Notes: generated by a model from the letters alone, not told the origin. A stretch of 64,000 bases of DNA from Saccharothrix longispora (GCF_030852425.1 NZ_NSDM01000003.1:1-64000); one strand, 5' to 3'; shown: positions 52,442 to 61,481, counted from the stretch's first letter. Made by a program: numbers and translations.

Positions 52442-53764
52442 ATGCCTGTCCCGGTGGCTCCGGGTCGCCTTCCCGTGCTCGGCCACACCATGCCGATGCT
52501 GCGCCGGCGGTACGCGTTCACCGCATCATTGCGGAATTGGGGCGACATCGTGCGGGTCGATCTCGGAACGATGCGCACCTATTTCGTGACGAATCCTCGC
52601 CTTGTTCACGAACTGCTGGTCACCAAGGGTTCCTCATTCCGCAAGGGTGCGTTGTTCGACAAGTTCCAGCCGATCTTCGGCAACGGCCTCGCCACGTCGA
52701 ACGGCGTGTTCCACCGCCGGCAGCGGCGGATGGTGCGGCCCGCGTTCAGCGGTGAGCGCCTCGCCCTGCACGCGGGGACCATGGCGCGCGCGGCGGCCGG
52801 GCTGGCCGCGACGTGGCGCCCCGGCGAGGTGCGCGCGGTCGAGGAGGACGCCCAGGCGCTGGCCGTCACCGTCGTGGGTGAAGCGCTGTTCTCCACCGAG
52901 ATGGGCGAGCGCGCGGTCGAGGAGGTGCGCCGATCCATCTTCACCGTGCTCAAGCACGGCATGGTCCGCGCCGTGTCGCCCTCGTTCGTGGAGAAGCTGC
53001 CCCTGCGGGGCAACCGCGAGTTCGACGGGGCCATCCGACGCCTGCGCCGGATCGTGCTCGACGTCGTGCGCGGGTGGCGGGAGGACGGCGCGGACCGCGG
53101 CGACCTGCTGTCGATGCTGCTGATGGCCCAGGACGCGGACACCGGCGCCGGCATGTCCGACGAGCAGGTCCACGACGAGGTCATGACGCTGCTCGTCGGC
53201 GGCATCGAGACCACCGCGCTGGCCCTGGCCTGGACCTTCCACGAGTTGGCCGCGCACCCGGCGGTCGAACGCCGGGTGCACGACGAGGTGGACGAGGTGC
53301 TGGGCGGTCGCACCCCCACCTTCGCCGACACCCGGAAGCTGACGTACCTCAACCAGGTGGTCGACGAGGTGCTGCGGAAGTACCCGGTCTGGTTCCTCAT
53401 GCGACGTGCCCTGGCCCCGGTCGAGCTGGGCGGCGTGGTGCTGCCCGAGGGCGCCGAGGTGATCTTCAGCCCGCACGCCCTGCACCACGACCCGGCGTCG
53501 TTCGAGGACCCGCACCGCTTCGACCCCGACCGCTGGTCGCCCGAACGCGCCGCGACGATCCCGAGGGGTGCGTTCGTCCCGTTCGGACTCGGCGCGCGCC
53601 AGTGCGTCGGGCACCTGTTCGCCCGCACCGAGATCCTCGTCGTCGCCGCCACCGTCGCGGCGCGGTGGCGGCTGGTGCCCGTGCCCGGCAAGCCCGTGCG
53701 CGTGAAGTTCACGTCCGCCGCGTATCCCAGCGGGATGCTGATGACGGCGGTCCCCCGGAACTGA
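52442..53764 (+). CDS. Cytochrome P450
   Basis: A 440-residue P450 of the longer, bacterial class seen in terpene and fatty-acid oxidation (CYP-superfamily with MPVPVAPGRLPVLGHTMPML start). The I-helix has GGIETTALALAW, the K-helix ExxR is EVLRKYP, and the haem loop is FGLGARQCVG with Cys at about 388. No redox partner is nearby. The alpha/beta hydrolase gene begins 17 bp after its stop and may be cotranscribed. The substrate is unknown. Confidence 0.9.
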   Translation: MPVPVAPGRLPVLGHTMPMLRRRYAFTASLRNWGDIVRVDLGTMRTYFVTNPRLVHELLVTKGSSFRKGALFDKFQPIFGNGLATSNGVFHRRQRRMVRPAFSGERLALHAGTMARAAAGLAATWRPGEVRAVEEDAQALAVTVVGEALFSTEMGERAVEEVRRSIFTVLKHGMVRAVSPSFVEKLPLRGNREFDGAIRRLRRIVLDVVRGWREDGADRGDLLSMLLMAQDADTGAGMSDEQVHDEVMTLLVGGIETTALALAWTFHELAAHPAVERRVHDEVDEVLGGRTPTFADTRKLTYLNQVVDEVLRKYPVWFLMRRALAPVELGGVVLPEGAEVIFSPHALHHDPASFEDPHRFDPDRWSPERAATIPRGAFVPFGLGARQCVGHLFARTEILVVAATVAARWRLVPVPGKPVRVKFTSAAYPSGMLMTAVPRN

Positions 53765-53781
53765 ACTGGAGGTCGTTCTCC

Positions 53782-54783
53782 GTGGGTTGGTCGCGTTTCC
53801 GCCGATTCGGCGCCGTCCTGCTGCTCACCGTCGGCGTCGGTCTCACCCCCGGCACGGCCGGTGCGGCGCCGACCACGTGCGAGGACGTGGAGGTCCCGGT
53901 GGGCGTCGGCCAGCCGAGGCAGTCGATGCACGGCCGGCTGTGCGTGCCCCGCGGTGCGACGACGGTGCAGGTGCTGGTGCCCGGCGGCACGTACAACAGC
54001 GCGTACTGGGACATCGGCTACGCCCCCGAGAGCCGGTCGTACCGGCTGGCCGTGAACCGGGCCGGCATCGCCACGGTGGCCGTCGACCGACTCGGCAGCG
54101 GGCGCAGCTCCAAGCCGCTCAGCGGGCTGGTGACGGTGTCCGCGCAGGCCAAGGCGGTCCACGAGGTGGTGCGGTCGCTGCGGCCGAGGTTCGAGCGGGT
54201 GGTGCTCGTCGGTCACTCGATCGGGTCGGCGATCGCCACGACGGAGGCGGTGGCGTACCGCGACGTGGACGGGGTCGTGATCACCGGGCTCACCCACCAG
54301 ATCAACCTGCCGGGCGCCGTGCCCGTGTTCAGCACGCTGATCCCGAGCCTGCTCGACCGCGACGTCGAGGAGGGCGGGCTCGGCTACCTGACGACCGTCG
54401 CCGGGACGCGCTACTCGTCGTTCCACCGGCCCGGCGCGACGGAGCCGGGGGCGATCGCCTTCGACGAGGCCACCAAGGACGTCGTCACGGCGACGGAGAC
54501 GGTGGGCACGGTGCTGATCGGCAGCCTGATCCCGGTGTCGCGGCGGATCACCGTGCCGGTCATGCTCGTCATGGGCGGGGACGACGGGAACTTCTGCGGC
54601 CCGCCGCTGGGCGCGGACTGCTCGTCGGCCGAGGCGCTGCGGGTGTCGGAGGGGCGGTTCTACGCGCCCGAGGCCCGGTTGCGCACGCACGTCGTCCCCG
54701 GTTACGGGCACTCGCTCAACTTCTCCGCGAACGCGCCGGACTACCACCGGGCGGTCGTCGAGTGGACGAAGGGGATCGGCTGA
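53782..54783 (+). CDS. Secreted alpha/beta hydrolase
   Basis: A 333-residue hydrolase with a signal peptide (RFRRFGAVLLLTVGVGLTPG, cut near GAA-PT). The nucleophile elbow is GHSIGSA, the oxyanion region is LVPGGTYNSAYWDI, and the catalytic histidine is probably in VVPGYGHSLNFS. Two cysteine pairs (CEDV/RLCVP; NFCG/DCSS) suggest disulfides outside the cell. GTG 53782 has GGAGG before it. The close spacing to the P450 suggests one transcript. Confidence 0.84.
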   Translation: MGWSRFRRFGAVLLLTVGVGLTPGTAGAAPTTCEDVEVPVGVGQPRQSMHGRLCVPRGATTVQVLVPGGTYNSAYWDIGYAPESRSYRLAVNRAGIATVAVDRLGSGRSSKPLSGLVTVSAQAKAVHEVVRSLRPRFERVVLVGHSIGSAIATTEAVAYRDVDGVVITGLTHQINLPGAVPVFSTLIPSLLDRDVEEGGLGYLTTVAGTRYSSFHRPGATEPGAIAFDEATKDVVTATETVGTVLIGSLIPVSRRITVPVMLVMGGDDGNFCGPPLGADCSSAEALRVSEGRFYAPEARLRTHVVPGYGHSLNFSANAPDYHRAVVEWTKGIG

Positions 54784-54848
54784 TCCCGGCGGGGGCGTGA
54801 CAGGGGACCGCCCCCTGCCACCTCCCTCCTCTGTGGACGGCCGGCCGG

Positions 54849-55523
54849 TCAGCGGCGTCGCGTCGCGCGCACGACGACGTCGTGCAGGGGCACGGCCCGA
54901 CCATCGGGCGCGGTGAGTGTCCGGGTGCGCTCCTCGGCGGTGACGACCTCCCAGTCGTCCGGGTCCAGGCGGGCGGTGATGCCGGCGGCGGTGGCGGACG
55001 CCTCGGCGGGCGGCGGGTGCCCCCCTGCGTGTTCGCGCCCGGTGTGCCCGTGCCCTGCGGTGTGCCCGTGCCCGCTGTGGGCGTGCGCCTCGACGTGCGC
55101 GTGCCCCACGATGAGCAGGGTGCCGCCGGGGGCCACCCACCCGGCGATCCGGTCGTGGAACTCCGACTGCGACGTGGCCGGGTGGGCGTAGTGCGTGGTC
55201 ACCAGGTCGAAGCGCGCGTCCGGTTGCCAGGTGGTCAGGTCGGCCCGGACCCACGTCGGGGCGTCCCGGGAACCGGTGTCCCGCGCGGCGGCGCGGGCCA
55301 GGACGTCGGCGGAGATGTCGGCGGCCGTCACCCGCCACCCGCGTGAGGCCAGCCAGATCGCCTCGGTCCCCTCACCGCACCCCGCCTCCAGCGCCGTGCC
55401 GGGGGGCAGGTCGCCGACCTCGCGGACGAGGTGCGGGTTCGGCTCGACCGCCTTCCCGCGCCCGTCCCGGGGCACCCGCCGCCAGTGCCCCTCCCAGTAG
55501 TCCTCGTCGAAGTCGTGCGTCAT
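54849..55523 (-). CDS. Class I methyltransferase with histidine-rich insert
   Basis: A 224-residue methyltransferase: YWEGHWRRVPRDGRGKAVEP, motif I ALEAGCGEGTEAIWLASRGW, VTAADISADVLARAAARD, and DLVTTHYAHPATSQSEFHDR. After the fourth strand (GGTLLIVGHAH) comes an unusual insert in which about half of 29 residues are His or Gly (HVEAHAHSGHGHTAGHGH), then the fold resumes with ADDWEVVTAEERTRTL-like strands. Such inserts can bind metal ions. ATG 55523 is preceded by aggaggagc. It is divergent from an XRE-cupin regulator. Confidence 0.84.
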   Translation of the reverse strand: MTHDFDEDYWEGHWRRVPRDGRGKAVEPNPHLVREVGDLPPGTALEAGCGEGTEAIWLASRGWRVTAADISADVLARAAARDTGSRDAPTWVRADLTTWQPDARFDLVTTHYAHPATSQSEFHDRIAGWVAPGGTLLIVGHAHVEAHAHSGHGHTAGHGHTGREHAGGHPPPAEASATAAGITARLDPDDWEVVTAEERTRTLTAPDGRAVPLHDVVVRATRRR

Positions 55524-55584
55524 CGGCTCCTCCTCGGTCGTCCACCACGATCGTGCGGGCGGCTCGCCCGACGCGCAAACCACG

Positions 55585-55598
55585 TTGCCGAATGGCAA
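55585..55598. promoter_or_regulatory. Palindrome between methyltransferase and XRE-cupin genes
   Basis: TTGCC, a 4-bp spacer and GGCAA sit between divergent genes, 10 bp from the regulator start. This is a plausible operator for the XRE protein itself. Confidence 0.5.
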
Positions 55599-55607
55599 AA
55601 TGGAGGG

Positions 55608-56225
55608 GTGGACGAACTCGTCGATCGCGTGCTGGACGCCGTCGGACCGCGGTTGAAGGGCCTCCGGCTCCGGCGGGAGACCACGCTCACCGCCCTCGCG
55701 GAGCAGACGGGCATCTCGGTCAGCACCCTGTCCCGGCTGGAGGCGGGGCTGCGCCGCCCCACCCTGGAACAGCTCCTGCCGCTGGCGCGCGTCCACGGCG
55801 TCACGCTCGACGAGCTGGTCGACGCGCCGCCGACGGGAGACCCCCGCGTCCACCTGCGACCGCTGGCCTGCGAGGACGGCTCCACGGTCCTGCCCCTGAC
55901 CCGCCGCCCCGGCGGCATCCAGGCCTACAAGTTCGTCCTCCCCGCGGGGAGGGACGACGCCCAGCCGGACCTGCGCAGCCACGAGGGTTTCGACTGGGCC
56001 TACGTCCTCAACGGGAGGCTCCGCCTGGTCCTCGGTGAGCACGACCTGGTCCTCGACGCGGGGGAGGCTGCCGAGTTCGACACCCGCACACCGCACTGGT
56101 TCGGGGCCACCAGCGCGGGCCCGGTCGAGTTCCTGAGCCTCGTCGGCAGGCAGGGCGAACGCGCGCACGTCCGCGTCGCGGCCCGGCGCGACACGACCGG
56201 CGTCAGCGGTCCGGACGGGCGTTGA
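55608..56225 (+). CDS. XRE-family regulator with cupin domain
   Basis: A 205-residue regulator: helix-turn-helix LRLRRETTLTALAEQTGISV then STLSRLEAGLRRPTLEQLL, and a C-terminal cupin (FDWAYVLNGRLRLVLGEHDL, LDAGEAAEFDTRTPHWFGAT). Cupin domains sense small ligands. The GTG at 55608 has GGAGG very close; the start is a little uncertain. Its last 23 bases overlap the convergent sigma-factor gene. Confidence 0.86.
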   Translation: MDELVDRVLDAVGPRLKGLRLRRETTLTALAEQTGISVSTLSRLEAGLRRPTLEQLLPLARVHGVTLDELVDAPPTGDPRVHLRPLACEDGSTVLPLTRRPGGIQAYKFVLPAGRDDAQPDLRSHEGFDWAYVLNGRLRLVLGEHDLVLDAGEAAEFDTRTPHWFGATSAGPVEFLSLVGRQGERAHVRVAARRDTTGVSGPDGR

Positions 56226-57372
56226 GCCGGGCGGCCTGGCGCGTCAGGTGGTCGCGTTCGGCCAGGTTGGGCGCCTTGTGGGCCGCCTCGGCGTACAGGC
56301 GCGCCGCCGTCGCCCGGTCGCCGTCCCGCTCGTGGAGGTACGCCGCCGCCGCGGTGTGGCGGGGCAGCGAGTCGTCCAGCGCCGCGAGCGCCGCCAGGCC
56401 GGCCCGGGGTCCGTCCGCCTCCCCCACCGCCACCGCGCGGTTGAGCCGGACGACCGGGTTGTCGGTCAGGCGCGCCAGCTCGTCGTACCACTCGACGACC
56501 TGCACCCAGTCGGTCTCCTCGGCGGTGGGCGCGTCGGCGTGCAGCGCCGCGATGGCGGCCTGGGCCTGGAACTCGCCCAGCCGGTCGCGGGCGAGGGCCG
56601 CCTGGAGGATCGCGACGCCCTCCGCGATCAGCGCGGTGTCCCACCGGCCGCGGTCCTGCTCGGCGAGCGGCACCAGGCTGCCGTCCGGTGCGGTCCGCCC
56701 GGCGCGCCGGGCGTGGTGGAGCAGCATGAGGGCGAGCAGCCCCGCCACCTCGGGGTGGTCGACGGCGGTCGCCAGCTGCCGGGTGAGCCGGATCGCCTCG
56801 GCGGCCAGGTCGACGTCGCCGGAGTAGCCCTCGTTGAAGACCAGGTAGAGGACGCGCAGCACGGTGGCGACGTCGCCGGGCTGGTCGAACCGCACGCCGG
56901 AGACGGTGCGCTTGGCCCGGCTGATGCGCTGCGCCACCGTCGCCTCGGGCACCAGGTAGGCCGCGGCGATCTGGCGGGTGGTCAGCCCGCCGACGGCGCG
57001 CAGCGTGAGCGCGACCGCCGACGACGGCGTCAGGGACGGGTGGGCGCACAGGAAGTACAGCCGGAGCGTGTCGTCCACCGCGGGCACGGGGCCGTGCTCC
57101 GGCTCCTCGACGGCCTCCTCTCGCCGGCGGCGGGCGGCGTCCGCGCGGGTCGCGTCGAGGAACCGGCGCCACGCCACGGTGACCAGCCAGCCCTTGGGGT
57201 CGCGCGGCGGGTCGGCGGGCCACACGCGGACCGCCTCGACCAGCGCGTCCTGCACGGCGTCCTCGGCCGCCGCGAAGTCGGCCCCGCGGCGGACGAGGAC
57301 GCCGAGCACACCCGGTGTGAGGCTCCGGAGCAGGGCCTCGTCCACCGGCCCCCGCCCGTCCGGTGAGCTCAC
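56203..57372 (-). CDS. ECF42-type RNA polymerase sigma factor
   Basis: A 389-residue sigma factor. Region 2 is AAEDAVQDALVEAVRVWPAD and GWLVTVAWRRFLDATRAD; region 4 is LTLRAVGGLTTRQIAAAYLV followed by TVAQRISRAKRTV. A long C-terminal TPR-like domain (DUF6596; LYLVFNEGYSG, EAIRLTRQLATAV, NPVVRLNRAVAVGEADGP) is the ECF42 hallmark. Its GTG start overlaps the stop of the DGPF gene (GTGA). ECF42 factors lack an anti-sigma factor; the C-terminal domain controls activity. Confidence 0.9.
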   Translation of the reverse strand: MSSPDGRGPVDEALLRSLTPGVLGVLVRRGADFAAAEDAVQDALVEAVRVWPADPPRDPKGWLVTVAWRRFLDATRADAARRRREEAVEEPEHGPVPAVDDTLRLYFLCAHPSLTPSSAVALTLRAVGGLTTRQIAAAYLVPEATVAQRISRAKRTVSGVRFDQPGDVATVLRVLYLVFNEGYSGDVDLAAEAIRLTRQLATAVDHPEVAGLLALMLLHHARRAGRTAPDGSLVPLAEQDRGRWDTALIAEGVAILQAALARDRLGEFQAQAAIAALHADAPTAEETDWVQVVEWYDELARLTDNPVVRLNRAVAVGEADGPRAGLAALAALDDSLPRHTAAAAYLHERDGDRATAARLYAEAAHKAPNLAERDHLTRQAARLNARPDR

Positions 57373-57776
57373 TCGGTGATGGTGGGCGGGGCCGCCAGGA
57401 ACGGGCGCACCTCCAGCCACTCGTGGATCGGCTTCCCGCCCGCGCCGGGCGCGGCCGACAGCTCACCGGCCAGCTCGACGGCGCGCTCCCGGCTGTCGAC
57501 GTCGATCACCATCCACCCGGCGATGAGGTCCTTGGTCTCGGCGAACGGACCGTCGGTGACCGGCGGGCGGCCCTCGCCGTCGTACCGGACGAACATGCCC
57601 TCGGGGGCGAGCGCCTGACCGTCGACGAACTCGCCGGTCTCCTCCAGCCGGGCCGCGAAGTCCCGCATGTACTGCACGTGGTCCGTGATCTCCTGGGGCG
57701 TCCACTGGTCCATCGGCACGTCGTTGACCGCCGCCGGTGCGCCGCGGTAGTGCTTGAGCAGCAGGTACTTGGCCAT
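57369..57776 (-). CDS. DGPF / YCII-domain protein, ECF42 partner
   Basis: A 135-residue YCII-fold protein: MAKYLLLKHYRGAPAAVNDV, HVQYMRDFAARLEETGEFVD, and the name-giving VTDGPFAETKDLIAGWMVID. It is the constant genomic partner and probable target of ECF42 sigma factors. It lies first in a two-gene operon with the sigma gene. ATG 57776 has gaggagaacc before it. Biochemical role unknown. Confidence 0.9.
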   Translation of the reverse strand: MAKYLLLKHYRGAPAAVNDVPMDQWTPQEITDHVQYMRDFAARLEETGEFVDGQALAPEGMFVRYDGEGRPPVTDGPFAETKDLIAGWMVIDVDSRERAVELAGELSAAPGAGGKPIHEWLEVRPFLAAPPTITE

Positions 57777-57878
57777 CGTGGTTCTCCTCGGTGCCGGTGC
57801 GACCGCCATTGTGGTCGCGCTTCACCCGGGGGACGGAGCCGGCCGCGGGTTCTCGACACCACCGGCCGGGATCTCGGA

Positions 57879-58352
57879 CTACTTCCGCGTGGTCCCCTCG
57901 GCGGTGACCGGCTCGTCGGGGTGCTCGACGTGGCCGGCGGGGAGCACGACGACCGGCACGGTGGCGTGCCGCACGCAGTGCATGCTGGTGCTGCCGAGCA
58001 CGACCTGCCGCACCCCGCTGCCGCTGCGCGAGGCGACGACCAGCATCGCCGCGTCCCGCGCCAGGTTCTCCAGCGCCTCGGCGGCCGGGCCGCGCACCGG
58101 CACCCGGACGATCTCGGGCAGCTCCGAACGCCCCTCCGAGGCCGCGCGCACCGCGCGGTCGATCAGGGCCTCCGCGCGCGCGACGGCGTTCCGCTCGGTC
58201 GTCATCGTCCAGTCGGCCAGGGGCTCGTAGGCGTAGGCGTTGACGACGTGCAGCGGCACCCGCCGCCACACCGCCTCGTCCATCGCCCACCGCAGCGCGC
58301 GGTCGCCCGCGGGGGTGCCGTCGATGCCGACCACGATCGGACCAGTGCTCAT
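57879..58352 (-). CDS. Universal stress protein
   Basis: A 157-residue single-domain UspA protein. It starts IVVGIDGTPAGDRALRWAMD and ends with the ATP-binding signature region SRSGSGVRQVVLGSTSMHCV followed by HATVPVVVLP. The G-2x-G-9x-G-S/T pattern is present, so nucleotide binding is likely. It lies beside the remnant of a second usp gene. Confidence 0.88.
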   Translation of the reverse strand: MSTGPIVVGIDGTPAGDRALRWAMDEAVWRRVPLHVVNAYAYEPLADWTMTTERNAVARAEALIDRAVRAASEGRSELPEIVRVPVRGPAAEALENLARDAAMLVVASRSGSGVRQVVLGSTSMHCVRHATVPVVVLPAGHVEHPDEPVTAEGTTRK

Positions 58353-58559
58353 GACTCCACCTCGTCGAGTTCGATGATCTCCGGCGGTCCCGGTACCACA
58401 ACCTGCCACCGGGTGGGGCGGGCAGGACGCCCCGGCCGGTCGGACCACCCGGTCGGAGGACAGCCGGCCGTCCCCATCACCGCGCGACGACACCCGACGG
58501 GCACGGGGTTCCCGCCCGGCGTCCCTCCGGCCGCCCTGTGACGGGGCCGGGGGTCCGGG

Positions 58560-58697
58560 GTAACCGCGGGTGGGCGGGAGGTGGGCGTGCACGAGCGGGA
58601 GCGGCACGCCGTGGCGCACGGCTTCCGAGGCCGCCCACCCGGTGGCGGCCGAAGCCGAGGCCGAGCCGTCCACTCCGACCACGATCGGGGCACTCAT
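58560..58697 (-). pseudogene. Universal stress protein, N-terminal fragment
   Basis: From ATG 58697 the frame gives APIVVGVDGSASASAATGWA, SEAVRHGVPLPLVHAHLPP and then unrelated sequence. Only the first 45 or so codons of a usp gene remain. It is the truncated edge of a deletion that also cut the nitroreductase on its right. No gene lies between 58353 and 58560. Confidence 0.65.
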
Positions 58698-58861
58698 CGC
58701 AGGTTCCTCCGCAGTCCGCCGCCGGCGATCACGCTCGCCCCTCCCGATCGCCCCTGGGGACGCGGCCGGACCGGGACACCGGCCTTTGGTCCTCGTCCAC
58801 CAGGGACCGATGGCCGTGTGCGGACGGCCCTCCCCCGGCGCGCTGGCCATCGTCCGCCACG

Positions 58862-59545
58862 GTGGGCTGCGCGACTTCGACGACGAGACCCGCCGGCTGG
58901 CCGCGGCCGTGCCGAGGCGGCGGACCGACCGCAGGCCGTTCCGCGCCGCCCCGGTCCCCACCGCGCACCGGCACGCGCTGGTCCGGGCGGCCGAACGCGA
59001 GCGCTCCTGGCTGCACGCCGTGACCGACCGCGGGGAACGCGCCCGGTTGCAGGCGCTCGTGGCCGAGGCGCACCGCGTGCAGGCCGAGGACCCGGCGGCG
59101 GGCCGAGCCGGCCGCGTGGACGGGGCCGCGCGGCGCGGACGGCGTGCCGCCCGCCTCGGCCGGGGTGCGACCGGCGCCGCAGGACGAGTGGGCGTTGCGC
59201 GACTTCGGGGGTGTCGAGCGCGTCCCCGGCAAGGACTACGAGCCCGACCCGCTGGTCGTCGTGCTGTGCTCGTTCACCGACGGCCCGCTCGCCGGGCTCC
59301 AGGCCGGGCAGGCCCTGCAACGCGTCCTGCTCACGGCCACCGACCTCGGCCTGGCGGCGTCGTTCCTGTCCCAGGCGGTCGAGGTGCGGTCGGTGCGCCA
59401 GGAGCCGCGCCACTCGATCGGCGGGGCCGTCGTCCCGCAGAGCGTGCTCCGCGTCGGGTTCGGCTCACCGGTGCCGCCCACGCCGCGCCGCGCGGTCGAG
59501 GACCTGCTGCCGGAGGGCGTCCCACGACCGGGCGGTGACCGGCGG
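58862..59545 (+). pseudogene. Acg-type nitroreductase, truncated and frameshifted
   Basis: The C-terminal two thirds of an Acg/Rv2032-like nitroreductase. One frame has LRDFDDETRRLAAAVPRRRT, DRRPFRAAPVP and LVAEAHRVQAEDPA. The next, from about 59150, has GVPPASAGVR-like sequence, DEWALRDFGGVERVPGKDYE, PLVVVLCSFTDGPLAGLQAG and SVLRVGFGSPVPPTPRR. A frame change near 59100-59150 separates them, and the N-terminal FMN-binding part is missing. Nitroreductases of this kind and usp genes are neighbours in dormancy regulons, so the cluster was probably intact once. 59546-59771 has no gene. Confidence 0.65.
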
Positions 59546-59771
59546 CGTGACCCTGCCCGCAAGGCGCGGTGCGGACCGGAGGGACATCAGCCTTCGGCCC
59601 GCACCGCGCCACCAGACCGGTACGGGTGCTGGTTGTTCAACATCACCGCGTCGAACTGGCCGGGCCACCGGGGTGGCCCTTCCGTGCACTGCGCAGTACC
59701 GGCACCGTCCAACTACCCCGCCGGCGCGCGGGCTATTCGGCTCGACGGGCACCAACATCCCGACGCCGGCC

Positions 59772-60167
59772 TCAGGCGGCCGGCACGGTGGCCCACACGA
59801 CCTTGCGATCACCCCTCCGCCACACGCCCCACGTCCGGCTGAGGTTGTCGACCATGACCAGTCCGCGCCCGCGGGCCTCCCCCCGCGTCGACGCGCCGAG
59901 CCGGAGCACACCGGCGGGTGCGGCGTCGTCGACCTCGACCCGCACGGCGCCGTCGGGTCGGCGGGACAGGCGCACGGCGAGCAGCCCGCCCGCGTGGTCG
60001 TAGGCGTTGGAAACCAGTTCGGTGATCACCAGCTCGACGTCGCAGAGCAGGTCGGGGCACGCGTCGGCCAGCCGGCTCCGCACCCACTGCCGCAGCCGGC
60101 CCAGGGGCGGAGCCTCCTGCGGCGAGAAGCCGAACTCGCCGCCCGGCTCACGGGTCTCGGTGTCCAC
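59772..60167 (-). CDS. RsbW-like ATP-binding anti-sigma factor/serine kinase
   Basis: A 131-residue HATPase_c_2 protein. The N-box is DVELVITELVSNAYDHAGGL, the G1 box VRVEVDDAAPAGVLRLG (D-x-x), and the G2 box GEARGRGLVMVDNLSRTWGV. GTG 60167 begins DTETREPGGEF. It is the kind that binds sigma factors or phosphorylates anti-anti-sigma proteins. The downstream-facing neighbour on the same strand (60258) is a PP2C phosphatase of the same signalling type. Confidence 0.85.
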   Translation of the reverse strand: MDTETREPGGEFGFSPQEAPPLGRLRQWVRSRLADACPDLLCDVELVITELVSNAYDHAGGLLAVRLSRRPDGAVRVEVDDAAPAGVLRLGASTRGEARGRGLVMVDNLSRTWGVWRRGDRKVVWATVPAA

Positions 60168-60257
60168 GGGCCTCCCGGGTGCTCGCTGTCGCGGTGCCGC
60201 GTCGGTGCGGCCGCCAGTGGTTACCCGGTGCACCCGCGCCAAACCTCCCCGGCCGGG

Positions 60258-61481
60258 TCACAGCGTGGGCAGCAGGGCGGACTGGTCCGTGGTGGTCCAC
60301 TCCAGCAGCAGGAGGGTGGCGTCGTCCTGGAGCCGCCCGTCCTGGTGGTCGAGCACGGCGCGCACGACGCGGCGCAGCGTCTCCGCCGCGGGCAGGCCGC
60401 CGGCCTCGTGGCGTTCGGTCAGGTCGACCAGCCGGTCCAGGCCGAACTGCTCACCGTCGGGGTCGCGGGCCTCGATGACGCCGTCGCTGTAGAACAGCAC
60501 CCGGTCGCCGGGCTGGAGCTGCTCGGTCAGCACGACCGGCTTGCCCCCTCCCAGGTGCCCCAGCCCCAGCGGGGTGGTGCCCTGCGCGTCGAGCACCCGC
60601 ACCACCCGGCCGCCGCGGATCACCACCGGCGGCGGGTGCCCGGCGTTGAGGTAGCCCAGCTCGCCGGTGTGCAGGTCCAGCCGCGCGAGGAACGCCGTGG
60701 CGTACGAGAACGAGTCGGCCGGGCGGTGCGCGGTGATCGTCTCGTCGGCCAGCGCGGCGGTGGCGACGAGGTCCGCGCCGGCGCGGCGGGCGTTGCGGGT
60801 CGCGGCCAGCGCGATCGAGGTGGTCAGGCCGGCGTGCAGGTCGTGGCCCATCGCGTCGAAGATCGCCACGTAGGCGCGGCCGTCGTCCACGGCGTAGTCG
60901 AACCCGTCCCCGCCGACCTGGTCGTAGGGCTCCATCGCCGCGACGATCACCACCCGGTCGGTGGCGAACACCTTCGGCGGCAGCAGCTGCCACAGCAGCT
61001 CGGAGGCCACCGACAGCGGCCGGGTGCGGCGCACGCGGTGGAACAGGTCGCTGTAGAGCTGCTTGCTCAGCACGAGGTGGGCCATCTGGCCCGACAGCGC
61101 CCAGCAGCGGGAGCGCAGCACCGTGTCCTGCGGGTCGGCACCCTCGGGCAGGGTGAACCGCACCACGCCGAGGCGCTCGGTGCTGTCCAACAGCGGCACC
61201 CACAAACACGGCGACCCGCCCTCGCCGCCGGAGACGACGATCTCCGACCGGGTGAACGCCCGCCCGGCCACCGTCGCGTCCACCGACATCGACGCACCGC
61301 CCCGCGGCCTGACCGGGTGCAGCTCCCGCTGCCCCAGATCGGCCAGGTACAGCTCCGCCACGACCCCGACCAGCGCCGCGGCGTCGTCGATGATGCCCGG
61401 CAGGTCCTCCGCCGTCGCCAGGTGCGACCGGTTGACGACCTGTACGAGCACCGACTGCCAGCTGCGATCTTCTTCGGGCAC
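60258..61481 (-). CDS. PP2C-type (SpoIIE/RsbU) serine phosphatase with GAF-like domain
   Basis: A 407-residue protein. The N-terminal half (DLPGIIDDAAALVGVVAELY, ERLGVVRFTLPEG) has GAF-like character. The C-terminal SpoIIE domain has PYDQVGGDGFDYAVDDGRAY (metal-binding G-D), AIFDAMGHDLHAGLTTSIAL, YLNAGHPPPVVIRGG, FYSDGVIEARDPDG and LQDDATLLLLEW. All metal-ligand aspartates look present. It probably works with the RsbW-like protein next to it in partner switching. Confidence 0.88.
   Translation of the reverse strand: MPEEDRSWQSVLVQVVNRSHLATAEDLPGIIDDAAALVGVVAELYLADLGQRELHPVRPRGGASMSVDATVAGRAFTRSEIVVSGGEGGSPCLWVPLLDSTERLGVVRFTLPEGADPQDTVLRSRCWALSGQMAHLVLSKQLYSDLFHRVRRTRPLSVASELLWQLLPPKVFATDRVVIVAAMEPYDQVGGDGFDYAVDDGRAYVAIFDAMGHDLHAGLTTSIALAATRNARRAGADLVATAALADETITAHRPADSFSYATAFLARLDLHTGELGYLNAGHPPPVVIRGGRVVRVLDAQGTTPLGLGHLGGGKPVVLTEQLQPGDRVLFYSDGVIEARDPDGEQFGLDRLVDLTERHEAGGLPAAETLRRVVRAVLDHQDGRLQDDATLLLLEWTTTDQSALLPTL

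Noticed and set aside
52442-54783. A natural-product gene cluster around the first P450
   Set aside because: There is no PKS, NRPS, terpene synthase or RiPP gene nearby. A lone P450 and hydrolase are not enough.
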